Source of the DNA: Bagarius yarrelli
Taxonomy: Eukaryota > Chordata > Actinopteri > Siluriformes > Sisoridae
Length of the DNA: 64,000 nucleotides
Assembly: GCA_005784505.1 (NCBI GenBank)
Contig: VCAZ01000123.1
Span: 867,237 to 931,236, forward strand
Reading direction: 5' to 3'
The notes beneath the pieces are model-generated. The model was not told where the DNA came from. It saw only the letters and a program-made list of their open reading frames with translations, and searched no databases. This document shows positions 57,801-64,000 of the stretch, piece after piece (the stretch's first letter is position 1; every line of letters starts with the position of its first letter). Position numbers and translations under genes: made by a program.

Positions 57801-60107
57801 ACACATCTGAACCAACTAATCAAGATCTTGCTAGGTACACTTAAAATTTACAGGTAGGTGTTGAGGCAAGTTGGACCTAAACTCGGCAGGACACCTTCCC
57901 TCCAGTACCGAGTTTGGACACCCCTGCTCTACACCCGACCATTAAAAAATAGGTTCTACCCTCAAAGCTATGACTGTTGGCAACCACAGGTTGAAGGGTT
58001 AATTGGTAAAAGACAGGGACTCACCGAGGACGATGAGGTTGACTGTATTCCAATAGTACTTTCCTCCGTTCTTCACCTTGCAGGTATACTCCCCAGAGTC
58101 TGTAAGAGAAAGGTCGCTGATCATCAGCGAGGCATCGCCTTTTAGATAATCACCCGCCAGGGTCATCCTCCCTGCTTCACCATCGCTCGGGTCGTAGATC
58201 CTTCCTGCAAAGTAAGTGATCACCTGCAGAGACATCAGGGGTACAAATCAACTAAATTAATTCTGGTTCCAATCATTTCAGACGGTTAATCCAAACTCAA
58301 AGCAAATTTTGCTCAGGTTTAATAGGTGAGTTTTCTTCCAAGTACCGATTTTTATTGCACAGCTTATAAAGCATAATAAAATGATGTTTCTTTAGGAGAT
58401 GATGTCATTTCTTACCAAAATAGGTCTACAGCAGTGTTGGGAATAGAACATAAAAAGGAGGTGAATACAACAGTTCTTGTGAGTAAAAATGTGCAAATTT
58501 CGTTTCAAGATCATTTAGAGCATTTTGGCAGACTGCTTTATCTTAAATTACTTTCATTTATTCAAGGGTCATTCTGACGGGCCTCCCCAGTGTCAGTTTG
58601 GTGGTCCTGGGTTTTAAACTCATGCCCTCTCAATCAGTCCAACTCTTTAATTACTGAGCTACCACTTGCTCAGAGTTAAACAGTCTGAAGGCTATCTTAA
58701 TATCTCCTTAGAGCAGGGGTATCCAAACCAGAGTTTAGCTCCAACCCTAAATAAACACCGAACCAAGTAATTAGGATCTTGCTAGGTACATTTGAAACTT
58801 ACAGGTAGGTGTGTTTAGGCAAGTTGGAGCTTAAGTCTGCAGGACACTGACCCTCTAAGACCGAGTTTGGACACCCCTGCCGTAGAGGAAAGTTTTGTGT
58901 ATTGAATGTAAACTTACACACTGTTATCAATTACTGGCCTAAAAAAATGTCATTAGAGCCCAAAACATTCATCAGCATTATATTTTGTGGCTATACCAAA
59001 CTGTCAGATGGTGACACTGGACTTTATAGTGGACTGTTGTTTGAAGAATTCCCAGCATCAGCAGGCTCCCACTGCTGATGCTGGCCCTTGAGCCCTTTAT
59101 TCTCAACTGCTCATAAAGAAAGCAAAGCCCTTTACCCTCAACTCCTCAATAAAAAAGATAAAAGTAAGTTGCTCTGGATAAGGGCATCTGTTAAGTACCA
59201 GAAATAAAATGAACCTTCTGTGTAGTTTCTGATTTAAACCTAGCATAACAAATGGCTTAAAATATCATATCATGACCTTAAGCCTATTCTTCAGGGGGTG
59301 GTCCAAGCTCCTCCTCCTTTTGGGTATGAAGTGGGCGAGGCTAACCCTAGGTAATACAAATGTAAATCGGGTAAACCCTTGATGCCACTTATCCATCTGA
59401 GCAAAGCAAGACAGAAAAACTTAATTTAGTGACTAGAAACTACCCAAGAGAGTTGAGTGTTGAGAGCTGATCCTGATGATAGATGAGAAGAGATGATGAT
59501 GATGATGAAACAGAAAACAAGCCTGCAGATCTTTTGTTTTGTGTTAAATAGATAATCCATGCTGTGTGTTCACTCTTTTCACAGCTTCACTTTAAAACAA
59601 TTGCTAATCAATAGCAGACTGTTTGAAATGCACAGCCCTGCCGAGCAGGAGATTCCTCTACTCCAGCTGAAGAGTAAAGTGTGTTAGATAACCAATGGAC
59701 AATCTGGAATGAAAAAGGTAAACGTCTGCCAATTCTGACTCATCCTTTCATAAAAGTAATTGAAGAGGAAAAATCAACATCTGGACCAAAGAAAATTTGT
59801 GAGGCTTTTGATTAAAGACTGGATTAAATGTTCCAAAGCTCATGATGAGGACCTTCATTAAACACAGAGATGAAGAGTGTAAAAATTTCCATGAAGTGAT
59901 TGCTGTTTCTCAGGTTTTGGCACTTTGACTGTGTGTGTGTGTGTTTTCTTACCGCTTTCTGCTTGGCACTGGGTTTCACCACCAGCCACTCGATGTCCAA
60001 AAGTGAGGTGTCGGCATGCCAGAGCTGGTGGTGACATGGCAACGTGGCGTTATCACTCAGCACTCGCTTCATTTCCGTCTGCCCACTTGCACGCAATACA
60101 CCCAACG
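53005..60107 (-). CDS. clmp: CXADR-like membrane protein, exons 2-7, 5' partial
   Basis: CLMP is a type I transmembrane cell adhesion protein of the CAR/CTX immunoglobulin family found at tight junctions (known). Joining 59953-60107, 58025-58223, 55653-55820, 54993-55115, 54315-54456 and 53005-53344 gives one frame of about 374 residues, with AG/GT at every splice, closed by TAG at 53007-53005. Order: end of the signal peptide, V-type Ig domain (LPCHHQL to GEYTCKVKNGGKYYW), second Ig domain with two cysteine pairs (PRCW, MSC, YKCTASN, EESC), transmembrane helix (MAGAVVGVSLGVLLLIIIVW), a basic and acidic juxtamembrane segment (RKKEKKKYEEEETPNEIRED), a Ser-rich tail and the family's C-terminus AFQTV. 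Possible N-glycosylation sites are NAT and NLS. The start codon is missing: exon 1 should encode only about ten residues and was not found up to 64000. It differs from CAR itself, which ends differently. Confidence 0.95.
53600..53716 (+). repeat. Purine (GA)n tract in clmp intron 6
   Basis: More than 100 bases almost all A or G, ending in a pure ga run (about 53690-53715). Confidence 0.85.
53960..54170 (+). repeat. Pyrimidine (CTCTC/CCTTTC)n tract in clmp intron 6
   Basis: About 210 bases of ctcctctcctctcc-type sequence, about 250 bases from the purine tract of opposite composition. Confidence 0.85.
54315..54456 (-). CDS. clmp: clmp exon 6, transmembrane segment
   Basis: Encodes (Y)VRGMGVMAGAVVGVSLGV, LLLIIIVWLVFRKKEKKKYE, EEETPNEI plus AG. 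A glycine-rich hydrophobic helix is followed by a basic stop-transfer run and the conserved YEEEE-PNEIRED motif. The acceptor is GTCCAG|AC and the donor is AG|GTAAAG. Confidence 0.96.
54457..54992. other. clmp: clmp intron between exons 5 and 6
   Basis: Holds a (TC)n run at about 54811-54853 and otherwise unremarkable sequence. Confidence 0.7.
54811..54853 (+). repeat. (TC)21 microsatellite
   Basis: A pure tc run in the clmp intron. Confidence 0.9.
54993..55115 (-). CDS. clmp: clmp exon 5, second half of the second Ig domain
   Basis: Encodes (D)LKNPEFVTLRNLSRESAG, VYKCTASNDVGEESCTVEVK, IH plus T. It carries the YxC cysteine, the extra CLMP-type cysteine (EESC) and an NLS sequon. The acceptor is GTTTAG|AC and the donor is T|GTAAGT. 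Confidence 0.95.
55116..55652. other. clmp: clmp intron between exons 4 and 5 with a repeat fragment
   Basis: The stretch 55333-55470 shares several blocks (for example catcaggtgtgttcagtc, and ctggtatct) with 32327-32440, so it is a copy of an interspersed repeat I cannot name. No exon was seen. Confidence 0.5.
55653..55820 (-). CDS. clmp: clmp exon 4, first half of the second Ig domain
   Basis: Encodes (V)KPSKPRCWMEGRLLEGSD, VKMSCKSADGSDPIRYKWER, VLDKGRYVGKLPPFALL plus G. It matches CLMP RPSKPKCELEGELTEGSD...LPP. The acceptor is TCGCAG|TT and the donor is G|GTACGA. Confidence 0.94.
56965..57162. mobile_element. hAT-like MITE, same family, damaged left end
   Basis: The core ggtgtccaaacttggtcctg through gagtttggacacctctg matches the family, but the first bases are altered and no target duplication is evident. 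Confidence 0.7.
57733..57926. mobile_element. hAT-like MITE, intact, perfect 8-bp target duplication
   Basis: A 194-base element starts caggggtgtccaaactcg and ends in its inverse (cgagtttggacacccctg). Both sides carry ctctacac (57725-57732 and 57927-57934), a perfect 8-bp duplication typical of hAT transposition. Confidence 0.85.
58025..58223 (-). CDS. clmp: clmp exon 3, rest of the V domain
   Basis: Encodes VITYFAGRIYDPSDGEAGRM, TLAGDYLKGDASLMISDLSL, TDSGEYTCKVKNGGKYYWNT, VNLIVL. It has the DxGxYxC motif of Ig V domains (DSGEYTC). The acceptor is CTGCAG|GTG and the donor is G|GTGAGT. Confidence 0.95.
58224..59952. other. clmp: clmp intron between exons 2 and 3
   Basis: Contains a hAT-like MITE (58714-58879) and an older SINE-like fragment near 58590-58670. 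No exon was seen. Confidence 0.7.
58714..58879. mobile_element. hAT-like MITE, same family, internally shortened
   Basis: The left end caggggtatccaaac runs into the gagtttagctccaac core after a deletion, and the right end is intact. Flanking ccttagag (58706-58713) and ccgtagag (58880-58887) match 7 of 8. Confidence 0.75.
59953..60107 (-). CDS. clmp: clmp exon 2, signal peptide end and V-domain start
   Basis: Two bases of a split codon, then LGVLRASGQTEMKRVLSDNA, TLPCHHQLWHADTSLLDIEW, LVVKPSAKQKA. It matches CLMP TEIKRV...LPCHHQL...LDIEWL. The acceptor is TTGGCAG|CG and the donor is GCG|GTAAGA in phase 0. A CA run in transcript sense (plus-strand GT, 59931-59944) starts about 8 bases into the intron. 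Confidence 0.95.
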
Positions 60108-61031
60108 CTGCCAAAAGAGAAGAAGAGAGCAACCTGGTCATACATGATGTATTGTATATTATTAAAAATGGTTCAGCTTTGGACCGTTCCAGATATTTCC
60201 ACAGACAAACATCAAAAATCTTCTCTAGCTCGTCTCTTTGCTTTTTCTGCAATTTTATCTTTATTGACTCCACTTCCTGTTGGTGTTTCATCCTTACAAG
60301 CCACATATCGATAAAGTAATTATGATTTGAGCACAATTTTCTCTCTGCATCGGTTTTCACCAAAATGACTATTGACACTTGGGCTAATCGAGAACAACAA
60401 ATGGATGCGAAAGCCATAGAGCTGCTGTGAAAAAGCCCAAAGCAATCTAGCAATATTTCCAGAACACGTAGATGGACGAATTAGAGCTATGTTAACTTAT
60501 GTTAATATGAATAAGATGCAGCGATAATGACTTGATGCTTCGGTTCCTGGGGCGTTCATTTGTTTTGTACGTTTTGTATATTAAATAACATTTTTCAGGA
60601 AAAGCTATAAAAATGACAACAAATGATACATGGATCTTCAGTTTCTTCTATTTAAAATTGTATTCTACGTCAATACTATTTTATTTTTTATCTAAAAAGC
60701 TTTAAAAGATTTACAGTTTAAAACAGAAAATGAACAGTCTGTCTGTCTCACTTGAGTTAATTTTCTGGTTGGCTGCTTGTGATTTAGATGCCAGGCATAT
60801 TTACCCTGACTGCCTGTATTTGAAAGATGGATCAGAGGATTATGAGGTTTTTGGATGTAGCCTCGGTCTCAACAGAGAGCAAATTCTGGATCACAGCAAC
60901 AAATTAACGTTTTTGATCATCTAAAACTGTAAGCAGATGATTGTTGCATTGAGGGACACGACTATCCATCATTTTCCCGGTCTTATGTCAGTGCTAGATC
61001 ACAGAATGTTGAAACAGGAAATGGCGTAGGC

Positions 61032-61341
61032 CGGCGGTTCCCAACAGGGGGGTCCCCTTGAAAGGTATTGAGCAAGGACCAAACTTTGACCAAAAATTTT
61101 GTAATTCGTCTTCCATGAAAACTCGTCTTCCGAGTCTCGCTGATTTGCCTTCAGCTGCTGACCCAGGTATACGCGACCCGGTGAGGAAGCTCCCACCAAG
61201 TAGTATAGTTGCAGTGCAGCAATACTGGAAGCACAGAAATGCAGGAAATACCAAGAGCGATATCATTAAATGTGAAGGGGGCCTTAAAATATTTTCTTGG
61301 GACAAAGGGGGTCTCAGACAAAAATAGTTTGGGAACCACTG
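61032..61341. mobile_element. Non-autonomous hAT (Charlie-type) element with target duplication
   Basis: About 310 bases bounded by inverted ends cggcggttcccaac and gtttgggaaccactg. These match the cagtggttcycaa termini of hAT-Charlie elements (known). The flanking 8-mers gcgtaggc (61024-61031) and gtgtaggt (61342-61349) differ only by two C/T changes, as expected for an aged 8-bp hAT target duplication. The internal frame, containing RLPSLADLPSAADPGIRDPV, is open but is not a complete transposase. Confidence 0.75.
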
Positions 61342-62826
61342 GTGTAGGTAACAGAAATAGCGTACAGTACAATGTTCTATCTGCTTAGAAAAGAAAACCA
61401 TTATAAAGGAGGTTTTTAGCTGTCTGTTTGGTGGGACATTTAAAGAAATATCGTAACAATATGTTATTGTAGTTCAGTGGTCCTTGACCTATTTTGAATG
61501 AATGCCCCCCTAAGTCTACTTAAAACCGCTTACTGCCATCCATATGACCCAGCCTGAAGCTTATTTGTTACGAGTGAAAGTTATTGCAATATTAAAATAC
61601 AAAATATATATTTTGGTGCTATTTTTACAGATGGCAATAAAAGTAAGGGTAAGAAAACCATACCAATGATAATCCATGTTTTATTAACATCATTTTTTAT
61701 CGGTGGGAGAAATTGCCTGTGGGAAACTTGGACATTGGAATCTGCTAAGCACACCTGTTTCTAGCACCCACACTTAGGTTTCACATGACCCCCAGGCACC
61801 ATCAGATTTCCAAAGCCTCTCGACATTGTCTGTACTCCCAGTGTGTACGTTTCTTAGGGAATCACTAGTGCAGTTCTTTTCAAAAGTAACTGTTTATTAT
61901 ACCAGGAACCCTTAAAGAACAATTAAAGAACATTAGATTATTGGTCTTTAATTCTTTTCTTTGCCTTGGGAAGTTGGAGTCAGTGAGCAGAGTCAGCCAT
62001 GAACCGGCGCCCCTGGAGTAAAGTGGGTTAAAGTCTTTGCTCGGGGGGGCCAACAGTGGCAGCTTGGCAGCGGCTAGGCTTAAAGCAGATCTTCTAGTCT
62101 ATAACCCAAAGCCTTAACTATTTGAACTACCACTGCTATTTACCTCTTATGTTCTACATTCTGTAAGTCAAGTTTTTGGTACACCCCAAAGTGGTTCTTT
62201 TATTGGTTTATTTAACATACTTAGATTTGAATACTTTCTAAGAGGAAAACTTAAGCCACTATGGTATTTGAGGGTTCTTAAGAGTTCTTTAAGGGTAAAT
62301 TGGATAATTGAGCTTTCTTAGCTTTCTACCAGGTTTCTACTGTTAACCTTTAAATTGCACAGGGTGCAATAATTATCTAAAATATTATACAACAAAATGA
62401 AAGAAATGACCAGGATTGGTAAAACACAATTGTGATTAGTTTAGAAATCTCTAACAATAGGTGAGTCACAATTTAAACAACTACAACTTAAAGGTCGCTG
62501 ATCACATGGTATTTAAACATCAAAATTAGGGAATTGGGGAAAAAATGAATCTTCCATTTTCAGTCAGTTTACGCCGATGTGCCCCACATCGCTGGGTATC
62601 AAATGCATATTAAGTTTCTAAGTGGGTTAAATGTAGGCTGGCTAATCTGAAATGAGATCAGGCTTATCCAGGTGGAGACTGTGTGGGGTAGCGATAATTT
62701 AGGACACATTTAGGAGCAATTAGCAAGAATCACAAATTCTGCAAAGACATAAAGATAAAAACTGGGCATGGTTTCGTTGCCTGGTGGGGAAGATCGGATG
62801 GATATGAAAAAAGAGAGGATGGAAAG

Positions 62827-62827
<1 letters not shown>

Positions 62828-62861
<34 letters not shown>
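62828..62861 (+). repeat. (GA)n microsatellite
   Basis: A pure ga run. Confidence 0.9.
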
Positions 62862-62864
<3 letters not shown>

Positions 62865-63349
62865 TGAAGTAGAAATGCAGAAGGACAGATCAGATTTAGA
62901 AATTTGAAATACAGTGTTCTCTTGTTCTCTATACTTTTATGCTTAAGTGACAGCTAAGGTGCCAATTCTCAGTACCACCAAGCTACCACTTGCCAACCCT
63001 TAACTAAGCAGCTGTAAAAATAACCCAAATGCCTCCTGCACCAACCTAATGGCAGCTGATGGAAGCTTCTACAAGTGGACTTTAGGTGCTCTTTGTGTGC
63101 CTAATGGATCTTTTTCACTATTCTATAATAAGATGCAAGTGGGTGAGGGGAAAGGAATTTAATAGAGCACGACATGCTCTAGGGCTTGGCTAAAGCAAAA
63201 TCCACTCTGCCACCAGCCTTGGGCTCCAAAAATGCTGGCTTTCTATTGTTCAACTGTGCATGCAAGAAACACCCAGAGTGGCACGGCCTTGTTCATGTGC
63301 AAACTGGGACAAACAAAACTACAGTTGCCCAGGGGCAAAACTGAGGCAA

Positions 63350-63920
63350 GTGTAATCATGGTCAACACTTGGGCAACTGGAATCACAATGCACACTGGGT
63401 AAATAGTAAACCTAGTTAGGACTGGGGCAGCTGAAAACATGGCCAAACACTGGGGCAACTGGGATTGCAGTCAGCAGTGGGGTAACTGGCATCACAGAAA
63501 ACACTGGAGTAACACATGGGAACTGGAATCACAGTTAAAACTTGGGCAACTGGGGTTACAGTCAACATTGGGGCAACTGGGATCACAGAAAAAACACTGG
63601 GTGAATAGGTTCACAGTTAGGACTGAGGCATTTGGGAACATGGCCAAACAATTGGGTAAGGGAGATCCCAGACAACAATGGGGTAACTGGTATCACAGTC
63701 AACACTTGGGCAACTGGAATCACAGTTAAAACTTGGGCAACTGGGGTTACAGTCAACATTGGGTCAACTGTAATCACAGTCAACATTGGGGCAACTGGGA
63801 TCACAAAAAACACTGGGTGAATAGGTTCACAGTTAGGACTGAGGCATTTGGGAACATGGCCAAACAATTGGGTAAATGGTATCACAGTCAACACTTGTTG
63901 CAACTGGGATCAAGTCGACT
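63350..63920 (+). repeat. Minisatellite with gggcaactgg(g/a)atcacagt unit
   Basis: Units of about 27 bases (gtcaacattggggcaactgg, atcaca) recur about twenty times. A higher-order block of about 205 bases, including gtgaataggttcacagttag, occurs twice (about 63520-63690 and 63720-63880). Both strands carry long open frames through it. Confidence 0.85.
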
Positions 63921-64000
63921 CTGAAGAAACTTAACTGGAGTTATGGTGTACACTAGGATATCTAGAATCAAAGTCATTACTAGGACAACATTATGGGGAC

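Larger units (their letters stand above)
55821..58024. other. clmp: clmp intron between exons 3 and 4
   Basis: Contains two hAT-like MITEs (56965-57162 and 57733-57926) and no recognised exon. Confidence 0.7.
60108..64000. other. clmp: clmp intron 1 (part), right edge
   Basis: Exon 1 of clmp, expected here or beyond, was not identified. The stretch holds a hAT element (61032-61341), a SINE-like fragment (about 62030-62130), a GA run and a minisatellite (63350-63920). Confidence 0.6.

Noticed and set aside
53005..60107. cxadr (the CAR receptor itself)
   Set aside because: The C-terminus AFQTV, the YEEEE-PNEIRED motif and the Ig-domain residues fit CLMP, not CAR.
59824..60453. 209-codon minus-strand open frame read as one protein
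   Set aside because: Only the middle (59953-60107) is clmp exon 2; the rest reads through the intron on both sides.
63243..63924. Repetitive open frames on both strands that look like a repeat protein
   Set aside because: The unit length keeps frames open on both strands; no start context, splice sites or known repeat-protein signature. Kept only as a minisatellite finding.

Overview
The window is vertebrate nuclear DNA, almost certainly from a ray-finned fish. It has short exons in long AT-rich introns, many CA/GT microsatellites, tRNA-derived SINEs with fish-type tails, hAT-type MITEs, and two recognisable vertebrate genes. A catfish-like or other otophysan fish is my guess for the order; nothing in the sequence fixes the species.

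Both genes lie on the minus strand. The first (374-24668, possibly to 45161) is gramd1b, encoding the ER sterol-transfer protein Aster-B. Fourteen exons in consistent phase give the start and about 622 residues of the long isoform: a Ser-rich N-terminus, the whole GRAM domain and the first part of the ASTER (VASt) domain. The rest of that domain, the transmembrane anchor and the stop lie below position 1. There are two well-supported alternative first exons (24334-24668 and 18603-18625, the latter encoding MKGFKLA plus two bases of a Cys codon). A third candidate (44989-45161) lies in a CpG-rich patch and ends in the same splice phase. The second gene (53005-60107) is clmp, a CAR-family adhesion protein. 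Exons 2-7 are present through the stop codon; the small exon 1, with the start codon, was not found.

By region: 1-3.4 kb is a dense block of gramd1b exons. 3.4-10.2 kb holds three more exons, including a 21-base microexon, plus a triplet of SINEs. 10.2-22.8 kb is intron, with a degenerate array about 4.4 kb long built on ggttatgacaggttat and the short-isoform promoter. 22.8-24.7 kb holds a UG-flanked optional exon and the long-isoform first exon. 24.7-53 kb is repeat-rich DNA with one candidate exon and large TCTA, CAT, TACTT and AACTG arrays. 53-60.1 kb is clmp, whose introns carry a hAT-like MITE family. 60.1-64 kb holds one further hAT-type element and a minisatellite.

The two genes have no shared pathway visible in the sequence. 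They are known chromosomal neighbours in vertebrates, which supports both calls. No complete single-exon gene, tRNA or rRNA gene, CRISPR array or viral gene was seen. Most long open frames in the window are translations of simple repeats.
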